A stretch of 64,000 nt of DNA from Neofusicoccum parvum (Eukaryota; Ascomycota; Dothideomycetes; Botryosphaeriales; Botryosphaeriaceae): positions 1,488,001 through 1,552,000 of the forward strand of contig CP087218.1 in NCBI GenBank assembly GCA_020912385.1, read 5' to 3'. Position numbers and translations under genes: made by a program. Position 1 is the stretch's first letter, and each line of letters begins with the position of its first letter. Shown in pieces: positions 27,782 through 40,938 of the stretch. The notes beneath the pieces are model-generated. The model did no database searches and was not told the DNA's origin. It saw nothing but the letters and a program-made list of their open reading frames with translations.

Positions 27782-30700
27782 GGGGGAGAGGGTGAAGGAG
27801 GAAGCACTTGTTGCGGTGGAGATTGGAGCAAGGTTTTAGGTTTGTAGGAGGGTGCTTGGGTTGGAGGGGTATCTTTGGGGGATGAAGAATGATTGATAAA
27901 GCAAATGGGTGATGTATTGGACATTGGCGCCGGCCGTGGGTCTGCAAATGATGTTGGACCAGCAGTGGTTGGCTGAGACAGTTTGGCATGCTCTTTAGCT
28001 TCTTTCTGCGGATGGTATCTTTTCTATAGTCTTGACATCTCCCAACTACCGAAAAGTGTTTCCGTCGAAGAGGTCTGCAAAGAGAGCTACAAGCGCGCAA
28101 GTAAGGAATAAAAGCAGAGCAGTATAAAAAAAACGCGAAGCGGAAGTCCTTAATGTTCCTTAATGGTCACATTGAGTAGATCTGGTGCGCAGAGGTTATC
28201 AGTAGGCATTAGGTGCGACATTGAAGCATCAAAACTGGTCTGCTGCTCGCGAGGCATAAAAAGCAACCACAACACAATACTTTTTCCACCTTTCAACTGC
28301 CCAAAACTTACAATATGATTAGGCATGTGTCTCTGTGATAAAACCTAACTGTCTCTCGGCACCGTGTTCCAATCATGATCGAATAATGATAACGTTCATC
28401 ACCAAGCGTTACCGGAATCTTTATCAGACCTGCCGTTGTGAACATGACATAGGCGCAGTATTGGGCCCTCTCCTCACCGGAAGCCGTCCGGTACTTGAGC
28501 TCATTGTCTTTGCTCCGCATTGTCTATGTCAATTGACAAAGTTAGAACTGTTGCACCAAGTGGTCCTCACCGGATCTTAAAAGCTCAATCGTGTCATATG
28601 TCCTTTAAAAACGCGATTCGATCCTCTCTCCGCAACCTCGAGCACTACCTCCGCCCCGTCAACTAATAACATACTGCATATGACCTCCTACGCTATTTAA
28701 ATGAATATTTCATGCGTTGTCTGTTACAAGAGTGAATAACAGGCGAGCTGTGTGATGATGGGGGCCTCAACGGCCAATCAAAACCTCATCGCGACATTCA
28801 CCCCGTCTTCTGAATTTGCAGAAAATTATCAAATCGTCGATATGTTTTTAGCTGATCTTCTTGGGTGAATTATCTTACAGTGATGTTGCTAATAGGGAAA
28901 TCTACAGTTCATGAAGTTGAGAGGCAAGCTCTGAATACGGCCTTCACTAGTTGAAGATTTGGTGAGGAACATACATGCGGGTTGAAAGATCATCCAGATG
29001 GGATAACACAATAAGGTATATGTAGTACATTATTCTCGGAAGATTTCCAGTTCCTTGAGTGTCCACTCAACTTACAAGTGCCACCAAAATTGATCCCAAG
29101 CATGACGCTGGAGGATTTGTGGAGAGGACATGTTCTGAACCTAAGCCATCCAGACCGCACGCTCAGTTCAAACTTTGGAAGTAGCACACATTATCACAGT
29201 GATATATTCAAGCTGGTTAGAGCCATATAGAAGTGAGCAAACACACCAAAATTGCTGTTTTCTGCTTGAATCGATATCCTCACTCAACAACCGAACGCAC
29301 CGTCGCACTTCCTTGCTTCAAATCTCTAGTAGACCCCAGACTTGTGTTCTAACCAACCCTTACAGAAACAGTAAAGCGGGGAAAGTGTGCGCACTGTGAG
29401 TGTTTTGAATGGCAAGGCAAAGTCTGATCTCAATTTCTGCGGCCACACAGGAGACGCGAGGCCAGTTGCTCGAACCTTCCACCGACAATGGAAGCATTTT
29501 TTCACCACCACCCTGAGCCCTAGCTCCGCCACACCCACTGACGCAATTGCTCACCGCCGCCCACCCGCAGGCCGCAGAGACCCTGAACAACTGTCCACAA
29601 CGGCAACGGCCGACCGCATCCCAACCCTTCATTCCTCAGCCGCTCTCTGGCAGACAAGCCACGCCTCGGCCCAACACAATGAGATTGTGGGGTCTTCATG
29701 AGTCCGAGCCACGGCGCTCTCGCGTGGCTTTTTCCCATTCCAGAAAGCCCGGTCATGTGATTAGTGATTCCACGTCGGTGTGTTTTTTTTTTTTTCGCTG
29801 CTGCCTGGCCAGCCGGCCGGCGGCCAACAAAACCAAAAAAAATTCAGTAATCAGGAATGGAAAGAAGACAGCTGTCCACAGCGATCCGGGTACCGGTACT
29901 TCGCGCGCGCAGAATATTTGGAAGATAAACGACGACCGAACGGGAATAACCGGCTCTCCGCCACGCTCATTCCCGCGCTGCTTGGGTGGGCGGCGGCCGT
30001 GGGGGGGAGGGGAGCCAGCAATCCACCACGCACCTTGCATCGCCAAATGTCCGTAAATACGGGTCCACCACGGACCCTGCATGTAGCAGACGAAGGCGTG
30101 TGATGGAATGACGGAATCACGGCATGCACGTTGCACAGCACAGAAGTTTAACAAAAAGCACCAATTGATTCGCTATCGTACCCGCTTTCTGCAAACCGCT
30201 TAGTACCATGCCGCAAACAACGCCCAAGGGTCTGCATCAAGTCCCTGGCGACCTTTGTCCTTCGGCCAGACACAGCCCGCATCTACCGCTGAGCGAAGAG
30301 AAGAATGGAGGGCGATTGAGAAAGGATCATCGAAGCTAGAAAGCCAGCAAGCACGCGCGAACGGATGCAATCAATAGGGATGAAATCGAAGTTGATGTGC
30401 CGCTGAGACCCAAGCGCCATTGAGGATAGCGGCCCGCAAACGAAGACTGGGAATCTATGTACAAAAAAGAGAACACAAGGGTTTCCGTCGTCCTGAACTA
30501 GAAGTAGAGTAGTGATGGCAACCAGAGGCCAAAATGTGGGAATCCTTGTCGTCCTGTCCGTCCATCTGCCTATCCGCCCATCCGCCCATCCGTCCATCCG
30601 TCCATCCCGCCAGTGTGTAAACCATCCGTCGTGAGAGCAACAGCAAAATCAAAATTGGTTGGGGGAATAGTCTTCGGCAATGTTTGTTTTGTAATGTGTA

Positions 30701-31055
30701 GAGGGTGTGTGGAGGGGGTGTTGTACAGAAGCTTGTGTCGTCCGATTCTGCATATACCTCTCTGTGCGCTTTGAAAGTGTCGTGGAGAAAGAGGAAAAGG
30801 ACGGGGAAAGATTGAGGCTGATTAGGAAATGTAGAAAAAAAGCACACCTCAAGACACCGCGCTATTTAAGGGAAGAGCGTCATGGACCCCCAAAGTGACA
30901 ATAACAATTTTCGACAAAAGCAGAGGGGTTGTGCAGGGGATTATTACGCGGGTTTACGCAATGAATCAAGGCAGAACGCACGATGCCTATGCGTGTACAC
31001 CATTTGCGCCTGTACAAAGGGGTACTCCGGTACTGGGAAACGAGACAGCTGCCAT
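27782..31055. other. Intergenic between convergent genes
   Basis: 3.3 kb between two converging genes, more than two 3' UTRs need. 28100-29350 is noticeably AT-richer than the surroundings and contains only short broken frames; it could be a decayed mobile element but no terminal repeat or protein remnant is visible. 29770-29795 has a long T run. 30556-30608 is a tetranucleotide repeat close to the mga2 3' end. Confidence 0.5.
30556..30608. repeat. Imperfect CCGT/CCAT tetranucleotide repeat
   Basis: About twelve degenerate copies of a tcc-g/a/c-type tetramer (tccgtccatc...cgcccatc) in a row, about 450 bp beyond the mga2 stop codon. It lies outside any coding exon and may be in the mga2 3' UTR. 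Confidence 0.6.
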
Positions 31056-34000
31056 CTAAGCCACTTCGACAATGCGGCCGGAGGTGGTGCGCTCCTGCAC
31101 AGCACCGAAGACGGCCGACGCAGCGGCCAACAGTTGTGGAATCTTGCTCCGCAACATTGCGCACAAAATGAGGAGTAGCAGCGGAATCCAGATGAAGAAG
31201 AGGTTGCGGTCGCTCCTGATGCGCTTGAGTTTCTGCGCATGGGCCCTCCGGACTTGCTCTTGTTCTTCCTTCGTCAAGCTCTTCTTGCCGAGCTCGACGT
31301 TCAAGCTGCTCTTGGCGTCAGAGCTTTCGGCGGCATCGAATTGCTCGGCACATGCCTCGTCGAGGAGGTGGTCTGCTGCGGCCTGAGCAACCGACATCTT
31401 CTTGACGTCTGTGTCCTTGTCTGCGTTCTCGGGGTATATCTCTTCGTAGGCTGGAGGAGCGGCCGGAGTCGAGAACAAATCCTTCCACCTATATTCGTTG
31501 CTTGCTGGTGGTGTCGCAGTCTCGTCACCAGACGAGGATGGAGTACGCGGTGGGCTGCGGTGCGGCACCAATGAGCTGATGCGGCGCACCATTGGGTGAG
31601 CCTGATAATCCGGAAGGTTTGGCAGCGGCGGAAGTGCAGGAAGCTGCAGGTTTGGTAGGTTCCAATGCATGTTCTGCTGGAACGAATGAATCTGAGCGGA
31701 GAGGTTCTCTCTCCACGCGTTCATGGCGGCTGCTACGACGGGTACGGCTGGTTGTTGTGTTGGCTGGGACGGCGGTCGGATTTCCTTCGCACTACCACGA
31801 CGCGATGGTGGCCACACCGAGACCGAGGGTGTTTCTTCCGGCTCCTCTGATTCCTCACCTTCATCCTCGTAGTCGGCTTCAGCCGATGAGTAGTCACTAA
31901 CGTGGCTAGGGGTAGATGATTCCCACATGGAGTGAGCTGATGCAATGCTGCTTGCCCTGCTACGCATAGGGAACGAGGCGGAACCGGCGCTGCGTGTTCG
32001 CCTGTGCGACCTGACGCGCTGAAGTGCGTCGAGCAGCTCATGAGAAACAGCAAAGTCGGATGCAAGATAACCCGGGAGGCTGCGCAACATAGGGTCGGCC
32101 CCCTTCAAGATCAGACGGCGCACGATCTGAATATGGCCGTGCATAGCTGCCATCATCAGAGGCGTGTAGCCTCCGCGATCGCGTGTATCAGGGTTGGCAC
32201 CTCTAGCGAGAAGGCCAGCGACGATGCGACCGTATCCAAGACTGCTTGCAAGCGAGAGAAATGTTGCTCCCGTCTTGTTTCTCAGGTTGAATCGAGGTGG
32301 ATGAGGACTATCGTCCATGTCGATCAGGTCCAAGCACCTAAGCAGCATTTCCTCGGTGTCCATCGGCGGGCCGTCGAAGCCACAGGCAGATCTTTGCTGC
32401 ATATTCCCGCCGGACATGGATCCGGCGCTCCAACCGGCCGCCATGCCAACAATGTGGCGAGCGAAGCCACGGTAGTCATCCGTCTTTGCGTTTCCAGACT
32501 GCTTCTGGCATAGGATCCGCAAAGCCATCTCGCATATGCGCTGGTCTTCATCGTCCACGTACGTGAATGTGGCCGATGGACCCGCCACGGCCGGTGCTGT
32601 GAATCCAGTCTGCGTCCGTACCGTCACAGCGACAGGGCCGGCATGCGCAGATGGAGGCAGGAGACATACCAGGAGCTGGCTATTCCAGAAAGTGGTCGTG
32701 GTGGCGACCGTGTCACCAAACAGAATATCCATATTTCTGGTGAAATTGGATCCCAAACACGAGACCTCGATCCCACCGGACTTGGAATACTCGTGGGGCG
32801 TAACCTTGTAGATCTGAGGAGGCGCAGCAACCTGGTTTCGCGAGTCCATCTGTGGCTGAATCATGGACATGGTAGTGCCGACAACGTTGGACATGTTTGT
32901 TGGCGTGAACGCGCCCATGGGCTGCCTTCCCATGGACGGGCTCGGAGCGCGGCTGTGGTGTGCAGAATTGGGCACAGAGTAGAACATTTGTGCCATGTTG
33001 TCAATGCTTCCCGAACGCTGGCCCGGAGTAACAAGACCACCACTGCTACCAGGAGTTGACGGACCAGAGTTGTAAGGAGGAATGGTGAGGGGGTTCATCA
33101 TGGAGAATTGCGGATCATGTGCAGTCATGTACGGACCACTCTGAGGAGCGGATGTGGGAGGCATGGCATTGGCCATTGAAACTGCCTCCGCACTTGCACC
33201 AGGACTTGATGCAGCGCTGACACGGGTCATGGTGAGCTCTCTAGGAAGCTTATGGTGGTGTGTCGAGCTCGATTTCCGCTTCTTGTTGGGTCCGATTTGC
33301 GTAGCCACGGGCGACGTCTGTCGCGATAGATTCCGGGGAGTCATGGTCGTTGACGTGCCCTGCGACGACGCGTTGGACGGTCTGCTGGTGCTTTTGGAGC
33401 TCAGCCAGTTGGTCTGGAGTCCCTGCAAGTCATTGGTGGAATGGTACGGCCTGCGATGGAAACTGGCCTGTAGATCGGGCTGCTCCGTCGAAGTGAGCAG
33501 GGGGGCGTTAAACGGCTGTGTCGGATCTGTAGGCATTCCGGAAGCGGAGGGAAGCGGAGCTCCTTGCGTCTTGTGATCGTCCGTGATAAGGATCGGACTC
33601 GTCATTGCTTGTGCGACGACATTGTTCAGATGGTCCTTGATAGTGAAAATCACACTAGAATTGAATGTCAGTCGAAGCCTCCCCCCGCATTGGGTCGAAT
33701 ACTCACCGGAAACCGTTCTTCTCGCCCTGATGGCGACAGTAGCAAGCGATGCGCATGGGCACCTCTATTTGCATTGCGTTGGGACTGTAGGTAATCGAAT
33801 TGGCCGATCCGTCGTTTTTGGGCGGCGTGACGGGCTGCCACTCCTTGTATTCCTTGTCGTTGAATACGATTACTCGCTCGTACTCATATTCCGCCCACGC
33901 CTCTTCATCTTCCTGCTTCTTGACTCTCTTGCGCGCGGCACGCTTGCGCTCGCGCTGAACGCAATTCTGGCAAATGCGGACTTCCCCGCCGTTGGCAGGC

Positions 34001-35367
34001 TTCTCAGGGTCATCTGGGTCGTCATCTGCCACGTCCCCCTGGGAAGGCCGCCGTGGCTGACTCTTCCGTGTGTTTGAGTCGAACCCTGCAGCTCTCTCCA
34101 GGGCACGCTTCATCAACTCAGGCTTTTCCATTGCACTCGCGCACACGAGTGATGTGTGGAGCTCCAATGTGTCGGGGGCCTTGATAATTTCCTTTGCCAA
34201 GAGCTTTGGCTTTGAAACACTGTGTGTGGGAAGGTGGAGCCTCGTGGTTCCGAGCGGCAAAGGGTCCAGAAGCAACTTGATGTTGATTTGCGTCTCAACT
34301 CGCGACTTAGCCCCGTCTTGTTGAATCGAAAGATGCGCCTGTAGCGGCGCACCGAGGATGGAATTCTGGAAGACGGTGAGGTCTGAAACGGGATACGACA
34401 TGGGACGCTGGGTAGGTGAAAGCTCATTCTGCCACGGGTGAGTCTGGAAGGCGGAGTTGAGCCCCGAGCCGTTCCAAACAGGCATGTTTTGGAACATGTC
34501 ATTGCTGCTGAAGGCTGCCGGGGAGTGTGCTCCCCCAAACATGGCGCCAGGTGAGGCGTCCTGGCTCCCACTTAGGCCAGACATCGGTGACTCGTCTCGA
34601 GATCCAATGAAGAAGCCGGTCTCTTTGGGGGCGGCAGATCGCTGCTTCAGTTAGATGTGACGTGAGTAAGAATGTACTTGGAGAAGGCTCACCTGCACGA
34701 TGCTCTGCGAGTCAGCCGAATGCTGTTCTAACTTGGAGGGCGCGACAGTCTGGTCGGGCGAGCTGAAATTGAACAAGGCCGGGCTGCTCGAACTGCTGTG
34801 AACCTCCAAATTTGCGGCCAGGTTCTTGTTGATCGTGTCAACGTCGGTCTCTATCTCGCGCTTGACAAGCATCGAGTCACGGGGGTTGCCTGCGTATTCC
34901 AAGCCAGCCATCGGATCCTTGCTCCACTCGTCCATGTGGCCGTGGCCGTCCATGCAGCCATCAAACAAGGCCGAGGGCGACGAATTGGACGAGGTCATCC
35001 GACGCTTGCGCCGGCCGGACGACTCGGACGACGAGTCCTGGCTGGAGCTGTCGGGCGACGACGACATGTGTGAGCGCGGCTTCAAGCTGGAGTGCTGCGG
35101 CAGCGGTGCGGATGTTTGCTCGGTGCGGCCGGGGAAGACCTTGGCAGGCGACGGGTAACCGGCCAAGTTCGCCTGGCCCGGCGCGGGCGACGAGAAGGCG
35201 TCGTTGTTGAGGTATTGGTTGTAGTCGAACGGGGTGGTCTCGCCGTGCAGGTCGTGGAGGTCCGGGTTGTTGAAGGCGGAGTCAAACATCTGCTGGTCGG
35301 CGGACCAGGGCTCGGGCAGGTCGGAGTCCATGATGTGCGGCGTGTAGTTGTCGTCGTTGGCCGCCAT
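31056..35367 (-). CDS. mga2: Mga2/Spt23-type ER-anchored transcription factor
   Basis: Three exons (35367-34693, 34641-33707, 33654-31056) give 1402 residues. The N-terminal 230 residues are Ser/Asp-rich, like an activation domain. A conserved block spans about 310-540, including LLLDPLPLG, a basic RERKRAARKRVKKQ patch, and CQNC. An IPT/TIG fold sits at about 815-895 (PQIYKVTPHEYSKSGGIEVS). Ankyrin repeats lie near 1000-1080 (GGYTPLMMAAMHGHIQIVRR), and one membrane helix near 1358-1380 (FFIWIPLLLLILCAML). This is the full Mga2/Spt23 domain order. Known role in yeast: an ER-membrane precursor is ubiquitinated and clipped by the proteasome to free a soluble fragment that induces the fatty-acid desaturase gene OLE1 and hypoxic genes. 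The ATG at 35367 (MAANDDNYTP) is the first in frame. Regulated membrane release here is inferred from the intact architecture. Confidence 0.93.
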
Positions 35368-38300
35368 TGTCCTGGGAGGACGGGAGCCGCGTCGCACGGC
35401 GGCGGCGTCGGAGCACAGGGTCGAGGCGCGCGGCTTGGGCCTCGAGAACGGGCGAGTCCGCGGCCGGATCGTTAATTATTTCGGTCGGGGTCGAGGGGCG
35501 CCGGGCGTCGGAGCTGCTGGGCTGTCGGCGTCACTACAGCGGCATGGCAGAGGCGGAGGGGACGGAGGCGGGGAGGAGCGAGGGCTGCGTACGCTGGAAT
35601 TGCGACGGCGACGGCGACGGCGATGGCGATGGATGTGGTGGTGCGTGGTGGGTGGGTGCGTTGTTGTCGCGGACGATAGGCTGCTGCGTGCCCGCCTGCG
35701 TGGTCGAGTCGACGAACCCTTTTTGGCCGCGCGCCTGGAGGCCAATATTTCGCCGAAGGGACGGCCGGGAGCGAGGGCGGTGCGCAGAGCTCAGCTTCGC
35801 GGGGCGCTGGCCTTGGCTGTGATATAGGCGATTGCAGCGCTGGGGAGGGCGGCTAGCGGTGCGAAGGAGGTTGCTGGTGTCGTCACGCAACTGCGCGGGC
35901 GGTGGTCGACCTGAGCAGCAGCACGTCGCCATCTAATGATCGCCGCGACCTGGGCGTGTGCGGAGAGGAGGGCCTTTCGTGCCGCTAGCAGCAACGCAGT
36001 AAGGCGCCGCCTCAGCCTGCAGCGCCTCCATCTCACGCCCAGTGCCCGCCCAGGGCCCCCGCCGCCGCGAACCGGATGCCTCTTTCGCCATCAGCGAGCC
36101 TGCGCGCGCGCTGATTGGGCCCCTGCGCCGCAGAAACCGTCCGACGACCCAGCGGCCTCGCCCGTCCGGACGCCCTTGGCCGTGGAATCTGCCCCCAGAG
36201 GGACCGGGGCCGCCGCTTGCAACGACCATCCTGGAACGGCGTGCAGCGGAACGGCTGCCGTTGAAGCGCACCAAGTACAGCTACCAGCGCCGCGAAGCTC
36301 GCGCTCGTCTGCTGCCTGCCGTGCTCGACACCGCCGCCCGCCGCCGCCAGCTGGCCTCTCGCCCGCGCAGCCCCTCTGCGAGCCCGCTCTGGCTGCGCCG
36401 CTGGCCCTCGCCCGCCGCCCGCCACAGCACGGCGGGCCTGCTCGGGAGGTAGCGCGACTCTGCAGCGCCGCCCTAGCTGCATGATGAGGCTGGTTCTGGG
36501 GCGGGTCCAACGCAAGATAAGAACGCGCGATTCCATTCTGATCAGGTCCATCCAGAGCAGAGCTGCCAGAACATGGGCCCGCTGCCTCGCCAGCCGTATC
36601 ACCCACAGAATTCTCAACCGCTCCTCAGGCTGGCCGCGGGATGCGCCAAGCTAGCCCCGAGTGTGGCAAGTGCCCGGTACGTCCCAGCCGCAGCCTGACG
36701 TATACACACGGCCTCCGCTCGAGCAATCCCCACAACACCACACTAGAGCCCGCAGACTGCGCCGTTCTTCTGGCCTGGCAACCCGCAACGGGCTCCAAAA
36801 AGGCGTACCACAAGTTCAGCTGCCGGTCGAGCCTGGGTGCCAGCGGCGCTTGCGGCGTCTCATGGTGGCTGGACTTACGTTATGGTGGCTGCTACACGGC
36901 GGACCTCTGCAGCATACAGTACTTGCGCGCGGACCGGCAAGAGCAGAGCCCGAGGTGCTCTTGTACTGGTACTTTCTCGTGTTCTGATCGCGTTATGCAC
37001 GTTGGATGAGCGGGTGCGAACGGGCATCCGGCTGACAGACATGCACCCATGGCGCCAGTGGCTGCAATAACAGCGCTGCTATTGCCGCGGGAATCTGGGT
37101 CCCGCAACGGCTCTGACCGTGCAGATATTCCTGGAGGGTGCGATCATGTTGTTGGCATCCTGCTCTCTCCGACACGAAGCGCTTACGTCGGTGATTGGCA
37201 TGCACGCGCCGCATTACCTGCATTCCCAACGGCCGATAACGCACCCTGCATTCTGGCAGGCCCCTGGGCGGTACCTGGAATTGCGCGAGATGGTGCAATC
37301 GCGTGTCGGTCGATTCGACGAGCAACATAAAGAAACGCGTGCCAGAGACGCCGTCGCCGTGAGGCTCTGAAGCATCTGGAGAGCTAGCGCGTGTACCTGC
37401 CAATCCTCCTCAACAAACCCTCTGCACCCCCCACACGGGAGCCCGCCGCGCCGGAACGCCTCGACGGCAGCAGGGGCGGCTGCGCTCAACGCGCCTATCG
37501 CCGTGCCGGACGGGCGTCCGTCCAATCTGTTTAACATCTTGCCATCCCCAGAGTCTTTGCCTTTCTTCCTGATACTCCCGCCCGCCGCCGTTTTCGGGCC
37601 CTTCAGCACTAGCCCCGCGTTGGACCTAATCTAAGCACCGCACCGGTAGGCCAGCGTACTATCGGCGCGGCGTGATAGGCTCGGTGTCGGGGCGCCCTCA
37701 CACCCTCAGCCTGGTATCGGGTTCCATATTTTCCTCGCGTCCAACACCTTACTCCTTCCTGTCTTCGCGCTGCGCGCTCTGCCCAATGGTCGGATCGGGA
37801 AAGCATTCCAGGGCCGATAAGGCGGCGGCGTCCAGCTCTGTGGTCGGCGCGAGCGGGCTGCCGTTCCCGATCCTCGCGTCCGGCCGGCGCAGATCACCCT
37901 TCGCCAGCTTCCCGTCCTCTCGTCTGCCTCCTCGTCTATTTTCTCCGATCGGAAGCCCGGAGAATTGCCATGTGCCTGCTGCTGCGGCGTGGCTGGCCTC
38001 ACCTTCTACTTAGAGCGGCGACGATGCCCTCCTGCCGTTCTCTCTGCCAGTATAAACATCCGGGCCATGCAACGGACGTGCTCTCGGCGACATTGGTGCC
38101 TTGCCGCCGAGCTTCCCTGAACTGATCGCAATCCCGACAGTAGGACCCCGCGATTAGAGTTAACCTTCGCGACTCAGGCGTCAGGTCCTGCGCGCCTAGC
38201 CCGACCACCGACCACTGTTTCCCTAAGACCGCTCCGAGCAGGTGTGGACCGGGTGCCGACGGCTTTCTCCTCGAGCAGTGCCGTGGCGGGGTGTTTTTCG

Positions 38301-40938
38301 CGACGCGTCCCTGAAGATATCACGAAATCCCCGGCATCTCGCATCCTCCCATGCACCAGACAAGACTTTAACGATCAAGTTTCATCGGTCACACCATCCT
38401 GCGGCCTGCCATGGAACCGCTGCATCTCGCTTGCCAGCCCCTCGGTGTCCACGGTCTAGACTTTTTCCCAGCGCAAAGGGCAGGTCCCTCCGACTCCGGC
38501 TTTGTTGCAACAGACGGGCCCAAAAGTTACTCCTCCGAAAAGCAGGCACGGGGTTCTCCCCTCTAGTCTCGGCATTTCTGTCTGGTGTACCGTGCGCGGA
38601 GTATTCTCTATCATCAACACCATCGCGCCGAGCGGGCCGACTGGCAACCACCACCTTCACTCAGCGCCATCTAATGAAAATTGCGGGTCGCTTCCGCTTC
38701 TCCTTTGATAACTTCCGCCGCATCTACAGCCCCATAGTCGGTTCAGATCTGGGGGTTCTGCAGGTGAGCTTGACATCATAATGACGCGATAGCGGAACAA
38801 TGTCGTTACTGCGCATCTCTAGTCTGCTTCTCTTCTTTGCTTTTGTCTCGATCTGTGAAGATCTTGCACTCCTGTGTTACTACAGCACGGCCAAGGACGC
38901 AATGCTCCCATTGAATACAATTCATACGAGAATGGGTGGAGATCATTCAGCAGCTGCTGCGGTCTCACCATGTCATTTTCAGTGACCTTCCTCCGCGCTA
39001 ATTCGTAGTGATACGTTGGCTCCCGCTCAATTCTTCCCCCCTCTTTTCATCGTCCTGGCTTGGCTGCCGCTTCGGGATCAGATTGACTGTACAGGGCATA
39101 CTCCGATGCTAGGGAGGGACATAAGGAATACTGGCGTGCGAAGTAACCCTAACGCAGTGAGGAGGCGTTGTTCGTGCGGAGGATGGGCTTCTGAGGGATT
39201 GCTCGGGGGTTCTGATTCCCCCGCCAGGCTGGCCATGAGATTCTCGCAGTCCTCAGGTTCTTCTTCGTCCCCTGCGGCCTCCTCACCAGCGATGCGCTTC
39301 CTCAAGCCCTTCCCTTTCAAACAACTCGCAATCTCAGCAATTGCTGGATGGATTTCTGACTACATCTAATAACGCTATTTCGCTACACTACAACCCGTCA
39401 TCAAATTCATCGAATGATGAAGACAGCTAGGCCGGATGATGAGTCAAACCGCCACGAACTCACCAGGTGCTCCTCACTGGACTCGTCACAACCAGCGACA
39501 AGCCTAGCCAGAAAGCCCTTTTACAGCTGATAACAGCCCGTGCAGAAGCAGAAGGCCAAAGAAGCAGACCACGGGATAAGTAGGCAGGTGTCTTAGTAAC
39601 TTCAGCAGCCAGACAGTGCCCGATCTTGATTGTAGACTCAAATTCACAGCCCGCTCAATGCAGCGCTGCGCTCGGAGTGTAATGCACAATCCGCCACCAG
39701 GTGACCAAAACCGTCCTCTGCCTTGTTTGCCGAACACTTCTGCTTCTGCGGTCATGGTTGTTGAGTGCAAGAATACCGTCGAGCAATCGAGTTTACAAAC
39801 GCGAGAATCCGCCAGCGCATGAACGGTCATCAGGTTAAGCTCACAGCTCGCTCACGAGCTCGGTAGCGAAGTGGCTCGCAGCACGGGTCGCGCCGCAGCT
39901 GTCAGGCGGGAAGGTAAGCACGAGCACGAGGCACAAGCACGCCGGTGAGTGGTTGCTGATAGGAGACTTTCTGCTGGCCGCATGGGCGCGGGTAGATAAT
40001 GCAGGTGCGGCGGTAGCGTGGCGCGAGAGTGAGATCCTGCACGTGAAAGGTTGAGGTTGAGGTTTGGGGCGTGTGGCGGTGCTGAAGGATGGGAGGAGGC
40101 GGGTTGCTTAAAATGCGTCGATTCCTGTGTGCTTTGGGCTTGCCAACGGCTTTACGGCGCCTCTTGGTTAAATCAAGGCCTTCACCTTACCTCTCCTCTT
40201 TACTATCTCAAAAGCGCAAGAGAATTGAGAAACTTCTGGGCGGAGCGTGTTCCGGAGTCTAAAGTATGTACACTCCAATCCCACGCACTGCTCTCCAAAC
40301 ACGCCTCACTGCGTTTCTTCATCATCAAGCCCTCATGGTCACGTCCGTCGTACTCGAGTTAAACCCACCCCCACAGCTAATTCAACAACTGCATGACGTC
40401 TCCACCTGCGGACGCAAACCCCAGAGTACAGTACCCACAGAAGCATGAACCCCATGCTGCACCAGATCCGCCAAACCCACACCTACATCCCCGACAGCAA
40501 GGATCTGCACTGATCCACCTGCATGAATTCACTCGCGTCCAAAGCGTTGGGAAAACCCACCGTTCTTGCATATGCGATCAGCCAACGTTCCGTCCCAGCG
40601 GCGGGCGAATGGAAGACGACCACATCGGGCTTGGCGCACATCAACCACCTGCAGATATCTCGCGACGCAAAAAAAAAAGGCGACCACGCCGCACCACAAA
40701 AGCTCGGAGAAAGCTCGCAGCGGGGAAGCGCGCTGGGGGCAAGCATTCAGGCAGAACAAGGTTGGTCTTCCAACATGGCTTCATCGAATTATCTACCTCC
40801 GTCGCGGTGCATACGCCCATCCGCATCTCCTCGACCCGGGCTGCACGCATGCGCTCCAGGAAAGCGCTCGACGAGCCTACACGCCGGACCCACGGGACGC
40901 CCCCCCTCCTCTCGGCTCGAGCCCTGCCACTCCACCCC
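35368..40938. other. Large gene-free region upstream of mga2
   Basis: 5.6 kb, the longest interval without a supportable gene. Up to about 36600 it is very GC-rich, with a GGCGAC/GGCGAT hexamer run at 35602-35632. Frames of 100-190 codons occur on both strands but are Arg/Ala/Pro-rich without motifs and overlap one another. 38700-40400 is more balanced in composition. Some of it is presumably the mga2 promoter and 5' leader and the GMC oxidoreductase 3' flank. I recognise no RNA gene, transposon or pseudogene. Confidence 0.5.
35602..35632. repeat. GGCGAC/GGCGAT hexanucleotide run
   Basis: About five tandem hexamers, the last copies changed from C to T, about 235-265 bp upstream of the mga2 start codon. 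It could lie in the 5' leader. Purely a sequence observation. Confidence 0.55.

Noticed and set aside
25490..35367. A biosynthetic or functional gene cluster linking MARVEL, two-helix protein, mga2 and the GMC oxidoreductase
   Set aside because: No pathway backbone enzyme, transporter or cluster regulator is present, and spacing is wide; adjacency alone is not evidence.
38800..38985. 61-codon frame with a hydrophobic start, like a small secreted protein
   Set aside because: Begins MSLLRISSLLLFFAFVSIC and has a few cysteines, but no spaced Cys pattern, promoter signal or family match; too short to trust alone.
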